A DNA stretch of 42,090 nucleotides from NCBI GenBank assembly GCA_015978205.1, contig JADWMM010000042.1, positions 1 to 42,090 of the forward strand, given 5' to 3'. Made by a program: the position numbers and the translations under genes. Each line of letters starts with the position of its first letter. The first letter of the stretch is position 1. The notes beneath the pieces are model-generated. The model was given only the letters and a program-made list of their open reading frames with translations, had not been told where the DNA came from and searched no databases. Of the stretch, positions 1 to 9,017 are shown one piece after another. The DNA comes from Alkaliphilus sp. NP8. GTDB taxonomy: Bacteria > Bacillota > Clostridia > Peptostreptococcales > Natronincolaceae.

Positions 1-593
1 GATATAACTGCACGTTCTCCTTTAAATTTATTGCTAATACCTAAAGAGCTACCCATATCTATATTATGATCAATTAAAGGGTATTCTAAGCCTTCTAAAG
101 TAACCCCTTTAACATTTCCACCTATAGGTATTATTGAAATCGTTTGTCCTATTTTTCCTTTTAAATTTAAAATATTATTCGTTATAGTAATATCGTTAAA
201 TTCATTAATAATTCTAGCTTTAATATTCATATTATGAATTTTATATAAAAGCATTAAATTACCTAGGCTATGATCCATACGAGTTCCAATAGCTCCAACG
301 ATAGTTATCTCTGTAGGTGACTTTTCAAAAGCAAATTCTACAGCCAGTTCAGTATCAGTCATATCTTTTTTTGGAGGAAATCTCTTAGTTTTTACTTTTC
401 CGTTTTCTATCCATTCTAAAGTATCTTTAGTAATAGAGTCAAGATCTCCTACTAATAAATCTGGATAAACATTTAATTCTTTTAAATATCTAGCTGCACC
501 GTCTGCACAAATAACATAATCATTTTTTTCAATAACAGTTTTTAAAATATTGGTATTTTTAATATCCCCATTTGCTACTATTACTATTTCCAT
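1..593 (-). CDS. thiN: Thiamine pyrophosphokinase, 3' end cut by window edge
   Basis: Transfers pyrophosphate from ATP to thiamine to make thiamine diphosphate in the cytoplasm. About 197 codons are visible and no stop is reached before base 1, so the C-terminus lies outside the window; the family is usually about 210 residues. Seen: ICADGAARYL (residues 28-37), VGDLDSI (48-54), KDMTDTELA (76-84) and TRMDHSLGNL (104-113), the acidic and Asp/His signatures of the family. The ATG at 593 follows GGAGG on the minus strand. It is the last gene of the priA-to-thiN chain, 53 bases after rpe, the order known from Bacillus. A short inverted repeat covers its ribosome binding site (separate entry). Confidence 0.93.
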   Translation of the reverse strand, partial: MEIVIVANGDIKNTNILKTVIEKNDYVICADGAARYLKELNVYPDLLVGDLDSITKDTLEWIENGKVKTKRFPPKKDMTDTELAVEFAFEKSPTEITIVGAIGTRMDHSLGNLMLLYKIHNMNIKARIINEFNDITITNNILNLKGKIGQTISIIPIGGNVKGVTLEGLEYPLIDHNIDMGSSLGISNKFKGERAVI

Positions 594-630
594 ATTTACC
601 TCCATCATACAATTTATCTCATAGGTAAAT
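594..630 (-). promoter_or_regulatory. Inverted repeat that can pair with the thiN ribosome binding site
   Basis: ATTTACCT and AGGTAAAT form a perfect 8-base inverted repeat (594-601 and 623-630) with a 21-base loop. On the minus-strand RNA the 3' arm takes in most of the GGAGG of thiN and ends right before its ATG. Folding would hide the site. It may be a translational control or chance in AT-rich DNA; there is no TPP riboswitch here. Confidence 0.35.
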
Positions 631-646
631 TTCTATAATACTTACG

Positions 647-1297
647 TTATATTATATTTTGCCTAAATTGCTTTACTGTGCTTTCAATATCTTCACTACC
701 AAATATAGCCGAACCAGCGACAATTACATTTGCACCTGCATCTATAACTGATTTAACATTATCTGCTTTAACACCACCATCTACTTGAATGTCGATGTTT
801 AGTCCTTTGGATTCTATCATTTTTTTTAATTTTTCTATTTTAGTCAAACTAGAATTTATAAAACTTTGTCCTCCAAACCCAGGGTTAACACTCATTATAA
901 GAACCATATCTAAATCTTCTAGCACATATTCTATTACATCTAAAGGAGTAGCTGGATTTAACGCAACCGCTGCTTTTACATTATAACTTTTAATAAGCTG
1001 TATAGTTCTACTTAAGTGAACACAAGCTTCACTATGAACAGATATTATATCTGCTCCTGCTTCTACAAATTGAGAGATATATCTATCTGGATTTTCTATC
1101 ATTAAATGAACATCAAAAGGAAGTTTTGTTTTGCCTTTTAAACTTTTAACTACAGGTGGACCCATAGTAATATTAGGAACAAAATGTCCGTCCATAACAT
1201 CTATATGAAGTAAATCGCATCCTGCATCTTCAACTTTCTTAATATCCTCTAATAAGCTTGAAAAATCTGCTGATAATATTGATGGTGCTAATTTCAT
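647..1297 (-). CDS. rpe: Ribulose-phosphate 3-epimerase
   Basis: Interconverts ribulose 5-phosphate and xylulose 5-phosphate in the pentose phosphate pathway. The 216-residue length is standard for this TIM-barrel enzyme. Visible signatures: the metal-binding [12 protein letters not shown] (31-42), DVHLMIENP (62-70), the phosphate-binding [10 protein letters not shown] (137-146) and QVDGGV (171-176), whose Asp is the second catalytic acid. It starts at ATG 6 bases after the stop of rsgA, with AGGAGG close upstream, and is followed by thiN. The order rsgA-rpe-thiN is a conserved Firmicutes arrangement, so it is almost certainly cotranscribed with the upstream genes. Confidence 0.97.
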   Translation of the reverse strand: MKLAPSILSADFSSLLEDIKKVEDAGCDLLHIDVMDGHFVPNITMGPPVVKSLKGKTKLPFDVHLMIENPDRYISQFVEAGADIISVHSEACVHLSRTIQLIKSYNVKAAVALNPATPLDVIEYVLEDLDMVLIMSVNPGFGGQSFINSSLTKIEKLKKMIESKGLNIDIQVDGGVKADNVKSVIDAGANVIVAGSAIFGSEDIESTVKQFRQNII

Positions 1298-1303
1298 AAT
1301 AAT

Positions 1304-2182
1304 CTAATACCTCCTATGTTTTTTAATTTCTTCTATGAATTGAATATAATTATTATATCTACTCCCAGATATTTTGTTTAGTTCAACAGCATCTTTAACC
1401 CCACAATTAGGCTCATTAATATGCTTGCATGTATTGAATCTACATTTATCTACACATTTCATGAATTCTGGAAAATATAATTCTAATTGACTTTCTTCTA
1501 TAAAATTCATATTTAAAGAACTAAAACCAGGAGTATCTACAACCCAACTATCTTCTTCTATAGGTATAATTTCTGCATGTCTAGTTGTATGTTTTCCTCT
1601 AGATATCTTAGAACTAATTTCTCCTGTTTGTAACTTTAGTCCTGGATGTATGCTATTTAAAAGAGTTGATTTTCCAACTCCAGATGGGCCTGCAAATACG
1701 GTGGTCTTATTCTTTAATTCATTTTTAAGTTCATTTATTCCTTTTTTCTGATTAGTACTAGTTAATATTACTTTATAGCCTATGGATTTATATTCATTTA
1801 TAATTTTACTGTATTCTTCTTGTTCTAACAAATCAATTTTGTTAAAGCAAATCACTATATTTAAATTTTGACTTTCTGCTAACACTAAAAAACGATCTAA
1901 AAGTGATAGGTGAGGATCGGGCTGTGTTACTGCAAATACAACTACTGCTTGATCTACATTAGATACAGAAGGCCGGATTAATTCGTTATGACGATTATTT
2001 ATTTTTTCCAATACGCCTTTTTTATTTTCTTTATCTAATATATCTATTTCTACATAATCACCAACTACAGGAGTAATTTTCTTTTTCCTAAAAAGCCCTC
2101 GAGCTTTACACTCAAATGTTTCTCCTTTAACATCTACATAATAAAAGCCACCAATCCCTTTAATTAACCTGCCACTATACAT
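1304..2182 (-). CDS. rsgA: Ribosome small-subunit biogenesis GTPase RsgA
   Basis: Circularly permuted GTPase that checks late 30S subunit maturation. An N-terminal OB-fold (about residues 1-65) is followed by the permuted GTPase motifs: G4 NKID (114-117) comes before the P-loop GPSGVGKST (165-173) and G3 DTPG (216-219). This order is diagnostic for the family. The C-terminal zinc knuckle uses Cys247, Cys252, His254 and Cys260. The length of 292 residues is normal. It lies 11 bases downstream of prkC; RsgA (CpgA) is a known PrkC substrate in Bacillus, so the adjacency makes functional sense, although phosphorylation here is inference. Confidence 0.97.
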   Translation of the reverse strand: MYSGRLIKGIGGFYYVDVKGETFECKARGLFRKKKITPVVGDYVEIDILDKENKKGVLEKINNRHNELIRPSVSNVDQAVVVFAVTQPDPHLSLLDRFLVLAESQNLNIVICFNKIDLLEQEEYSKIINEYKSIGYKVILTSTNQKKGINELKNELKNKTTVFAGPSGVGKSTLLNSIHPGLKLQTGEISSKISRGKHTTRHAEIIPIEEDSWVVDTPGFSSLNMNFIEESQLELYFPEFMKCVDKCRFNTCKHINEPNCGVKDAVELNKISGSRYNNYIQFIEEIKKHRRY

Positions 2183-2193
2183 TAAATACCTCC

Positions 2194-4143
2194 TTAAAAG
2201 TCAACTACTATAGTTTCTTGTTTTTCTCCGTTAATGTAAATAACAAACTCTTGACTTCCTTCTCCTGTCACTTGAGCTCTTACAGTATTTCCTTCTTCTT
2301 CTATATTGTGCTCTTTAGCATATACTAATTTTTCTTCTCTATCTTCTATATTAAAAATCTCCACATTAACTGTATCGGTGTAATCATCTAGAGTAATAGA
2401 AATAGTTCGTGCTGAAGGCCCATTTTCATTTGTATCTTCATCTACTTCCTCATCTTCTATACCTTTACTTACTATTAAATTAACAACAGATTCTTCTTGA
2501 ACCTGAGTATTAGCTCCAATATTCTGATCTATAACAATTCCTTCTTCATATATATCGCTGTATTCTTTTCCAACATCTCCAAGTGTAAGGTTATATCTTG
2601 AAATAATATTTTTAGCTTCTTCCAAAGTCTTCCCTTCTAGACTAGGCATATTTATAGTTACAACTTCCGGTCCTTTACTTATAACATAATCCACTGCTGA
2701 ATTTTCAGCCACTTTAAAGTTAGCACGTGGATTTTGATCTATAACGGTACCTACAGGTAATTCACTAAATTCCTCTACTACTTCTCCAGTTTCTAGTCCT
2801 TCATCTACTAACATTCTTTCTGCTTCCATTTCAGTTTTATATATTAAATCAGGAACAGTAGCTAACTTACTACCATCACTAACTATTATTTTAATTTCAA
2901 ATCCTTTTTTTACTTTCATACCTTCAGATGTTAATTGATTTACAACTTCATCTTTTGGTATAGTGTTATCGTACTTTCTGCTTATATTTAATCTAAGTCC
3001 TACTTTTCCTGCTAACTCTTTTGCATCTTCAACATTCATACTAACAAAATTAGGCACTTCAACATTCTCCACCTTAAACAAGTCTGATAAATAAAAGAAT
3101 CCAAATGTAAATACTATTGCTGCTATTAAAGCAGAGATTATGGCAGATCCAATTACTAATTTTCGCTTATCTTTTTTCTTACCTTTGTTCTTTGTAGATT
3201 CATTATTACTGTTAAATTCATCTTTGCTGTTCGTTAATTCTTTCATTTCATCTGCAGTAACAGCTGGTATGATTTGTGTTGGAGAATCCTCAATTTTCAA
3301 AGTATTATCTATGTCATCAAAATCTATATTATTTTTTATTTTATATAAATCCTCTATCACTTCAGATGCATTAGAATATCTTACAGATTGTTCTTTTTGC
3401 ATTAACTTTATAATTATGGCCTCTAGCCCTTTAGGGATTGACATATTATGCTCAGAAGGCTTGTCTGCTTCTTCTTGTATATGTTTTAAAGCTACTGTTA
3501 CTGGTCTATCCCCTTCAAATGGTACCTTGCCAGTTGCCATTTCATACATAACAACACCTAAAGAATATAAATCAGATTTTTCGTCAGTATATCCTCCTCT
3601 AGCTTGTTCTGGAGAAAAATAATGTACAGATCCAATTACACTTCCTGTATTAGTTATAGTAGATGAAGTTGCAGCTAAAGCTATTCCAAAATCCGTTACT
3701 TTAGCTCTATTATCTTCTGTAACTAAAATGTTATGAGGTTTTATATCTCTATGAATAATATGATTAGAATGAGCATGTTTTAAAGCTAGTGCTATTTGTC
3801 TACTAAATTCAAGTATTTCATCTGCAGAAAGTACACCTTTTTTCTTAATTACCTCTTTTAAAGTTTTACCTTCAACATATTCCATAACTATATAATATAT
3901 ATCACCTTCTTCTCCTACATCGTATATATTAACTATGTTAGGATGAGATAAACTAGCAGATGCTTGAGATTCTTTTCTAAATTTCTCCAATACTGTTTTA
4001 TCATTTACAAACTCTGATCTTAACACTTTAATAGCAACATACCGATTTAAGAGGTTGCATTTAGCTTTATATACTAGTGCCATACCACCTCCACCTATTT
4101 TTTCGATAATTTCATATCTATTTCCTAATATTTTACCTATCAT
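2194..4143 (-). CDS. prkC: Membrane Ser/Thr protein kinase with PASTA repeats
   Basis: Hanks-type kinase that senses muropeptides/cell wall and phosphorylates translation, division and wall proteins. The kinase domain spans about 10-270 with glycine loop GGGGMALVYKA (17-27), Lys39, catalytic HRDIKPHN (131-138) and DFG (151-153). An acidic/basic linker leads to one membrane helix (about 329-352), then three PASTA repeats outside (about 360-424, 428-491, 498-561), each ending in an ISKGP/VSDG-like turn. The last roughly 75 residues form an additional extracellular segment without a recognised motif. Its phosphatase gene prpC lies 4 bases upstream, the usual kinase/phosphatase pair. Confidence 0.97.
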   Translation of the reverse strand: MIGKILGNRYEIIEKIGGGGMALVYKAKCNLLNRYVAIKVLRSEFVNDKTVLEKFRKESQASASLSHPNIVNIYDVGEEGDIYYIVMEYVEGKTLKEVIKKKGVLSADEILEFSRQIALALKHAHSNHIIHRDIKPHNILVTEDNRAKVTDFGIALAATSSTITNTGSVIGSVHYFSPEQARGGYTDEKSDLYSLGVVMYEMATGKVPFEGDRPVTVALKHIQEEADKPSEHNMSIPKGLEAIIIKLMQKEQSVRYSNASEVIEDLYKIKNNIDFDDIDNTLKIEDSPTQIIPAVTADEMKELTNSKDEFNSNNESTKNKGKKKDKRKLVIGSAIISALIAAIVFTFGFFYLSDLFKVENVEVPNFVSMNVEDAKELAGKVGLRLNISRKYDNTIPKDEVVNQLTSEGMKVKKGFEIKIIVSDGSKLATVPDLIYKTEMEAERMLVDEGLETGEVVEEFSELPVGTVIDQNPRANFKVAENSAVDYVISKGPEVVTINMPSLEGKTLEEAKNIISRYNLTLGDVGKEYSDIYEEGIVIDQNIGANTQVQEESVVNLIVSKGIEDEEVDEDTNENGPSARTISITLDDYTDTVNVEIFNIEDREEKLVYAKEHNIEEEGNTVRAQVTGEGSQEFVIYINGEKQETIVVDF

Positions 4144-4147
4144 TTAC

Positions 4148-4897
4148 TCACCTTCTCTCTAAATTTCCTTCATCATTTTTCGCAACTAATACAGTTATAT
4201 TATCATATCCACCTCTTTTATTTGCCATAGATACCAACCTTTCACATATCTCACTACTATCTTTAATTTCTATTAGAATTTTTTCTATTTCATAACTATC
4301 TACAAAATTACTTAAGCCATCAGTACATAAAACAAGACTATCTAAAGGATCCATACTTAAAGTGAAAATATCAATTTTTATATTTTTAGTAGTTCCTAAA
4401 GCTCTAGTAATAATATTTCTTTTAGGGTGTTTCATGGCTTCATTTTCAGTTATACTACCATTTCTAACTAATTCTGCAACTAAAGAATGGTCCCTGGTTA
4501 TTTGGTTTATATTATTATTTTTAATTATATAAGCTTTACTATCTCCTACATGACCTACAAAAATAGTAGATTCATTTTTTAATATTAATGTAGCTGTTGT
4601 ACCCATTCCATCGCAAGATGTATTTTCTTTACCATGAAGATAAATTTTTTCATTAGCACGATTAAAGGCTTCATATATAATTCCTTTAATAGCTTCTTCA
4701 TCCATATCTGAAGAAATATATTTATCAATATGTTCTTTAATAGTATTAACTGCTAGAAAACTAGCAACTTCTCCAGCATTATGACCACCCATTCCATCGG
4801 CTACTATTAATAAATCATAATCTTTTTTAAAAATACAATAATTATCTTCGTTTATATCTCTAACTTTTCCAACATCTGAAATAGCACTAATATTCAT
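4148..4897 (-). CDS. prpC: PP2C-type Ser/Thr phosphatase (Stp1/PrpC family)
   Basis: Metal-dependent phosphatase that reverses PrkC phosphorylation in the cytoplasm. The 249 residues contain the family motifs in order: ADGMGGHNAGEVAS (33-46) with metal ligands Asp34 and Gly35, DGMGTTAT (96-103), GHVGDSKAY (115-123), CTDGLSNFV (191-199) with Asp193, and GGYDNITVLV (229-238) with Asp232. No membrane segment is present. It follows rlmN by 50 bases with a GGGGGG-rich ribosome binding site and ends 4 bases before prkC, so kinase and phosphatase are probably translated from one message. Confidence 0.97.
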   Translation of the reverse strand: MNISAISDVGKVRDINEDNYCIFKKDYDLLIVADGMGGHNAGEVASFLAVNTIKEHIDKYISSDMDEEAIKGIIYEAFNRANEKIYLHGKENTSCDGMGTTATLILKNESTIFVGHVGDSKAYIIKNNNINQITRDHSLVAELVRNGSITENEAMKHPKRNIITRALGTTKNIKIDIFTLSMDPLDSLVLCTDGLSNFVDSYEIEKILIEIKDSSEICERLVSMANKRGGYDNITVLVAKNDEGNLERR

Positions 4898-4947
4898 TTC
4901 TTAAAATCCCCCCTTTTTTGACGAATCTTATCATTCATATTATTTTA

Positions 4948-5988
4948 TCATTTTTGTTCATTTTGTAAATATTTTCTTCTCAATTGACCACAAGCAGCAT
5001 TAATGTCAGATCCCATTTCTCTCCTAATAGTAGCTTCTATACCTGATTTGTGCAATATATTTTGAAACCTCTTTATATCTTTCATATTAGGCTTCATGTA
5101 TCCTCTTTCTTCAACACTATTTACTGGTATTAAGTTAACATGACAAAGCATTCCTTTTAATAAGTTAGATAGCTCATTAGCATCTTGATCTCTATCATTA
5201 AATCCTTTTATTAAAGCATATTCAAAAGTAATTCTGCGGTTAGTTTTATTAATATAGTATTGACAACTATTTATTAGTTCATTAATAGAGTACTTTTTAG
5301 CTATAGGCATTGTTCTTTTCCTTAAATCATCATTAGATGCATGTAAAGATATTGCTAAGTTAATAGGTATCTGTAAGTCAGCTAGCTCTTTAATTTGTGG
5401 TACTAACCCTGATGTTGATAGCGTTATATGTCTATTCCCTATATTAAGGCCCTTCTCGTCGTTTACTATTTTTAAAAAGTTTACAGTTTCTTTCAAATTA
5501 TTTAATGGCTCTCCACTTCCCATTAATACAATGTTAGATATCCTTTCTCCAATATCCTCTTGCATAGTTAATATTTGATCTATCATTTCACCCGCTCTTA
5601 AATTTCTAACTAAACCTTCTAATGTAGATGCACAAAAGGTACAGCCCATAGCACAGCCTACCTGTGTTGAAATACAAGCTGTTAGTCCATGTTTATATTT
5701 CATTACTACACCTTCTATTATATTATAATCATCTAGCAAAAATAAATATTTTGTTGTACCATCTATGTCAGAAATCAACTTCTCTTTTATTTGAACATTA
5801 GTAATATAAGTGTTTTCTTTTAACTTCTCCCTTAAAGATTTAGACAAGTTAGTCATGTCGTCAAAGTTTTTAACACCTTTATTTATCCACTCAAATATCT
5901 GTTTACCTCTAAACTTCTTTTCATTCATACTAATTAGAAGTTCTTCTATTTCTTCTACTGTTAAACTAAGTAAATCTTTTTTATCCAT
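4948..5988 (-). CDS. rlmN: Dual-specificity 23S rRNA/tRNA adenine-C2 methyltransferase RlmN
   Basis: Radical-SAM enzyme that methylates C2 of A2503 in 23S rRNA and A37 of some tRNAs. The cluster motif Cys112-X3-Cys116-X2-Cys119 sits in VGCAMGCTFCAS; the GSGEPL motif is at about 157-162. The C-terminal methyl-carrier Cys333 lies in DINAACGQL. The 346-residue length is typical. The start ATG is 20 bases downstream of the rsmB stop and has AGGAGG upstream. It is part of the fmt-rsmB-rlmN-prpC-prkC chain. No loss of any catalytic cysteine is seen. Confidence 0.97.
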   Translation of the reverse strand: MDKKDLLSLTVEEIEELLISMNEKKFRGKQIFEWINKGVKNFDDMTNLSKSLREKLKENTYITNVQIKEKLISDIDGTTKYLFLLDDYNIIEGVVMKYKHGLTACISTQVGCAMGCTFCASTLEGLVRNLRAGEMIDQILTMQEDIGERISNIVLMGSGEPLNNLKETVNFLKIVNDEKGLNIGNRHITLSTSGLVPQIKELADLQIPINLAISLHASNDDLRKRTMPIAKKYSINELINSCQYYINKTNRRITFEYALIKGFNDRDQDANELSNLLKGMLCHVNLIPVNSVEERGYMKPNMKDIKRFQNILHKSGIEATIRREMGSDINAACGQLRRKYLQNEQK

Positions 5989-6008
5989 AATAAGTAACCT
6001 CCTGAATT

Positions 6009-7346
6009 TTACTTAATCCGTTTTATCTTTGAAATAAAAAATCCATCTGTGTTATGAGTATTAGGATAAAGCTGAATTGTAGCTTGATCACTTCCACTAG
6101 GAATAAGTTCTTTATATTTTTCTCCAATATTAATTAATTCAAAATTTGAATTCTTATTGAAAAACTTATCTATTATCTCTTTATTTTCTCGATTATCAAT
6201 AGTACACGTACTATAAACCAATTCTCCACCTATTTTAAGATATTTAGATGCATTTTTTAGTATATCATATTGTATATTAGTAATTGTATTTATATCTTCT
6301 AAATGCTTACGATATTTTATTTCAGGCTTTCTACGAATAATTCCTAAGCCAGAGCATGGAGCATCTACTAATATTTTATCTGCTTTATCCAACAATTTTT
6401 CATCTAAATTGTCTCCACTGAAATTTTCAGTTTCTATAATATTTATCCCTAATCTTTTAGCATTATTTTTTACAAGCTTTAATTTATGTTCATGTATATC
6501 TCTAGCTATTATCTTACCTTTATTATTCATTAATTGAGCCATATGAGTAGTTTTCCCTCCTGGCGCACTACATACATCGATTATAAATTCATTTTCCTTA
6601 GGATCTAAAATTTTAGCAACTAACATAGAACTAAAGTCTTGTATCTGTATATATCCTTTTTTATATAAATTAGATTCTTCTATATTGTGTAATCCTTTAA
6701 CAATTAACGATTCTGGTATTAATGAATTTTGCTTTACTGTATATCCTTCTTCCTCAAGTAAATTTATACAATCTTTTATAGATATTTTTAATGTATTTAT
6801 TCTAATATATAAGTCTGGTCTAGTATTATTTGCTTTTAATAGGTTTTCTGTAAAATCACTATCGAAATTTTCAAGAAAAGTTTTAACTAACCATTCTGGA
6901 TGAGAATATTTCACTGATAAATACTTTATAGTATTTTTTTTAGGGTTTGGCAATTTAATTTTTTCCTTATTTCTTTGAATGTTTCTTAAAACACCATTTA
7001 CAAATCCAGATGTTTTTTTACAATATTTTTTAGATAAATTTACACTTTCATTAACAGCTGCAAACCCAGGAATTTTATCTAAAAATAGTAATTGATATAT
7101 TCCAAGTCTCAATAAATTTAATGTATATGGATTCATTTTATTAATTTTAAAAGTTGAAAACTGACCTATTACATAGTCAATATAAATTTGATTTTCTAAT
7201 ACACCATAGATAAGTTCAGTCATTAAACTTTTGTCTAATTGACTATATGAATTGTTTCTTATCTCTTTATTTAAAGCAATATTTGAAAATGCTTTATTTT
7301 GATTCACCTCGTATAAAACAGTTAATGCGCCTTCTCTTGGATTCAT
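6009..7346 (-). CDS. rsmB: 16S rRNA (cytosine-967-C5) methyltransferase RsmB
   Basis: SAM-dependent enzyme making m5C967 in 16S rRNA. It has an all-helical NusB-like RNA-binding domain (about 1-140) followed by a Rossmann methyltransferase domain. The SAM loop is DVCSAPGGKTTHMA (257-270); the two cysteines of the m5C mechanism are in VDAPCSGLG (Cys331) and YSTCTI (Cys381, the nucleophile). The length of 445 is normal. The ATG has an AGGAGG site just upstream. Between it and the upstream zinc protease lie about 200 bases holding a hairpin and a 40-base palindrome, so this part of the cluster may have its own promoter. Confidence 0.97.
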   Translation of the reverse strand: MNPREGALTVLYEVNQNKAFSNIALNKEIRNNSYSQLDKSLMTELIYGVLENQIYIDYVIGQFSTFKINKMNPYTLNLLRLGIYQLLFLDKIPGFAAVNESVNLSKKYCKKTSGFVNGVLRNIQRNKEKIKLPNPKKNTIKYLSVKYSHPEWLVKTFLENFDSDFTENLLKANNTRPDLYIRINTLKISIKDCINLLEEEGYTVKQNSLIPESLIVKGLHNIEESNLYKKGYIQIQDFSSMLVAKILDPKENEFIIDVCSAPGGKTTHMAQLMNNKGKIIARDIHEHKLKLVKNNAKRLGINIIETENFSGDNLDEKLLDKADKILVDAPCSGLGIIRRKPEIKYRKHLEDINTITNIQYDILKNASKYLKIGGELVYSTCTIDNRENKEIIDKFFNKNSNFELINIGEKYKELIPSGSDQATIQLYPNTHNTDGFFISKIKRIK

Positions 7347-7376
7347 TTTATTACCTCCTCTTTACATTATAAACAA

Positions 7377-7416
7377 TTTTATGGTATAAGAAAGTATACT
7401 TTCTTATACCATAAAA
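7377..7416. repeat. Perfect 40-base palindrome
   Basis: TTTT, then the half-site ATGGTATAAGAAAGTA, then its exact reverse complement, then AAAA: every base pairs, with no loop. On RNA it would give a roughly 18-bp hairpin. The arms end in A, not U, so it is not a normal intrinsic terminator in either direction. It lies just 31 bases upstream of the rsmB start. No second copy was noticed in the window. Confidence 0.85.
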
Positions 7417-7459
7417 GAACAAAGTCTTCCTTTTTATAATTTACAGGTCGACTTTGCTC
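7413..7459 (-). terminator. Possible intrinsic terminator or leader hairpin before rsmB
   Basis: On the minus strand GAGCAAAGTC (7459-7450) can pair with GACTTTGTTC (7426-7417), 9 Watson-Crick pairs plus one G-U, with a 23-base loop, followed by TTTT. It would partly stop transcripts coming from the zinc protease gene. The large loop and short T-run make this weak; it overlaps the T/A end of the palindrome. Confidence 0.4.
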
Positions 7460-7543
7460 AATACGTAATAAAAATTATAAATATCTATAATTTTCTATAA
7501 TTAACAACCCAATGCAGCATATAAGATTAATTATATATATCTT

Positions 7544-8230
7544 TTAGTCTCTACTTCCTCTAATAAGAATTAATCGAATAAGCTGTGATACTGCGGCAGC
7601 CATTGCTGCTACATAAGTAAGTGCTGCAGCTCTTAATACTTTCTTGGAATGTCTATACTCATCCTGAACAATAAAACCACCTTCATCTAATAATCTTACT
7701 GCTCTAGTACTAGCATTAAATTCTACAGGTAGCGTAGCAATTTGAAATAAAACTGCTGCACCGAATAATAATATTCCTATATCCATTAATGAAGGTGTTA
7801 TTAATAAACCAGCAATAATGAAAAACCAAGCTGCTTTGGAACCTAGATTTGCTACTGGGAAAATAAGGTTTCTAAAAGTAAGTGGTATATATCCGTCATT
7901 ATGTTGAATCGCATGACCTGTTTCATGGGCTGCAACACTAATAGATGCTATAGAAGTACCGTGATATACATCATTAGATAAACGCACTACCTTTTTTCTT
8001 GGATCATAGTGATCACTCAATCTTCCTCCTGCTATTTCAATAGGAACATCTCTCATACCATTTTTATCTAATATATATCTAGCAACTTGATATCCTGTAT
8101 GTCCTTTTTTAGAGTTTACTCTTAAATACTTGGCAAAAGTTGATTTAACTTTTGCTTGAGCATACATAGTGAGTATAATGGATGGAATTAATATAAACAT
8201 GGTTGGGTCAAAAGAAAATGGATAAAACAT
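7544..8230 (-). CDS. Membrane-bound neutral zinc metallopeptidase (YugP-like)
   Basis: Predicted membrane zinc protease of the YugP family; its substrate is unknown. A hydrophobic N-terminus (about 10-25) precedes a cytosol- or envelope-facing domain with the metal site HETGH (102-106, HEXXH) in VAAHETGHAIQH; three further hydrophobic segments lie at about 122-145, 147-166 and 203-222. The length of 228 is normal for the family. It is inserted, with the DUF116 gene, between fmt and rsmB; this insertion is common in Clostridia but absent from Bacillus. The RBS is AAGGAG, 14 bases after the DUF116 stop. Confidence 0.9.
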   Translation of the reverse strand: MFYPFSFDPTMFILIPSIILTMYAQAKVKSTFAKYLRVNSKKGHTGYQVARYILDKNGMRDVPIEIAGGRLSDHYDPRKKVVRLSNDVYHGTSIASISVAAHETGHAIQHNDGYIPLTFRNLIFPVANLGSKAAWFFIIAGLLITPSLMDIGILLFGAAVLFQIATLPVEFNASTRAVRLLDEGGFIVQDEYRHSKKVLRAAALTYVAAMAAAVSQLIRLILIRGSRD

Positions 8231-8244
8231 ATTATCACTCCTTT

Positions 8245-9015
8245 TTATGGTAAAAAGTGTTTTATAGCCTTTTCAACTTTATTTAAGTCAACAGACGTAT
8301 TAACACATGGGCCTTCTGGACGATTATTTGTTACAGCAATAATGGGTAATCCTTTTACATCTTGAAGACCACTTATTAAATCTCTTTCGCAAGCTATGGC
8401 AACTATTGCTTTAGGTTTTAAATCTTTAATAGTTTTTCTAGCTAAAGTTCCTCCTGTCATCACCCTAAAATTCACACCATATTTATCTTCTAATCCTATT
8501 AGATTGTCTACATTACATTTACCACATCTTTTACAATTTCTAATATCTGTAGTTATTTTGTGAGGACAAAATGACTTTTGAATACAGTGTGGTGTTAAAA
8601 TTAGTATGTTTTTAGGCTCAATATTATATTCATTACTTAAAACTAGCTTGTTATTTAATTCTGTAAAAGCTGCCCTAATAATATTCTTATTGTATTTTAA
8701 TAGTTTTCCTAAAAATATCATTATTGGATAAACAAGTGTAATAGATATCTCTAATAATTTTCTTGAAAATTTAGGTATGGGATAATTATACCACAACCGT
8801 ATAACTATATATATAATGGCTAACAATACTATTGCAGCTATGGTTAATACTATGATTGTAGCACTAAATGCTATTTTATAAAAATATTGATTTTCCCCTC
8901 TTGTAAAGAGCATTAATCCTACTGTAATAGCAGTTATTAATCCAAACATAATGGATAAAAGAAAAATAAATTTCTTATATACATTGTCTCCCTTTACTGT
9001 CTTTTGAGTATCCAT
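8245..9015 (-). CDS. DUF116 family membrane protein with cysteine cluster
   Basis: Unknown function. Two membrane helices near the N-terminus (about 15-37 and 45-72) are followed by a soluble domain with cysteines at HC, FCPHK and CKRCGKC (about 143-178), arranged like a metal or iron-sulfur site, then a conserved ALAxxCERDL-type segment (here VAIACERDLISG). This matches the DUF116 family as I recall it. It starts 2 bases after the fmt stop, so it is translationally close to fmt. In clostridia DUF116 genes are often next to fmt and a zinc protease; no role in formylation has been shown to my knowledge. Confidence 0.85.
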   Translation of the reverse strand: MDTQKTVKGDNVYKKFIFLLSIMFGLITAITVGLMLFTRGENQYFYKIAFSATIIVLTIAAIVLLAIIYIVIRLWYNYPIPKFSRKLLEISITLVYPIMIFLGKLLKYNKNIIRAAFTELNNKLVLSNEYNIEPKNILILTPHCIQKSFCPHKITTDIRNCKRCGKCNVDNLIGLEDKYGVNFRVMTGGTLARKTIKDLKPKAIVAIACERDLISGLQDVKGLPIIAVTNNRPEGPCVNTSVDLNKVEKAIKHFLP

Positions 9016-9017
9016 TA

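Noticed and set aside
1..630. TPP riboswitch before thiN
   Set aside because: The conserved THI-box elements (CUGAGA, ACCUGAUCUG) are absent; only a short inverted repeat is present.
3140..3622. A 160-codon plus-strand frame inside prkC
   Set aside because: It is the antisense of the well-conserved kinase domain and linker, has no ribosome binding site, and its serine/leucine-rich text is typical of antisense reading.
7377..7416. Reading the 40-base palindrome as an intrinsic terminator
   Set aside because: Neither strand has a T-run after the 3' arm; the arms end in A. Listed as a repeat instead.
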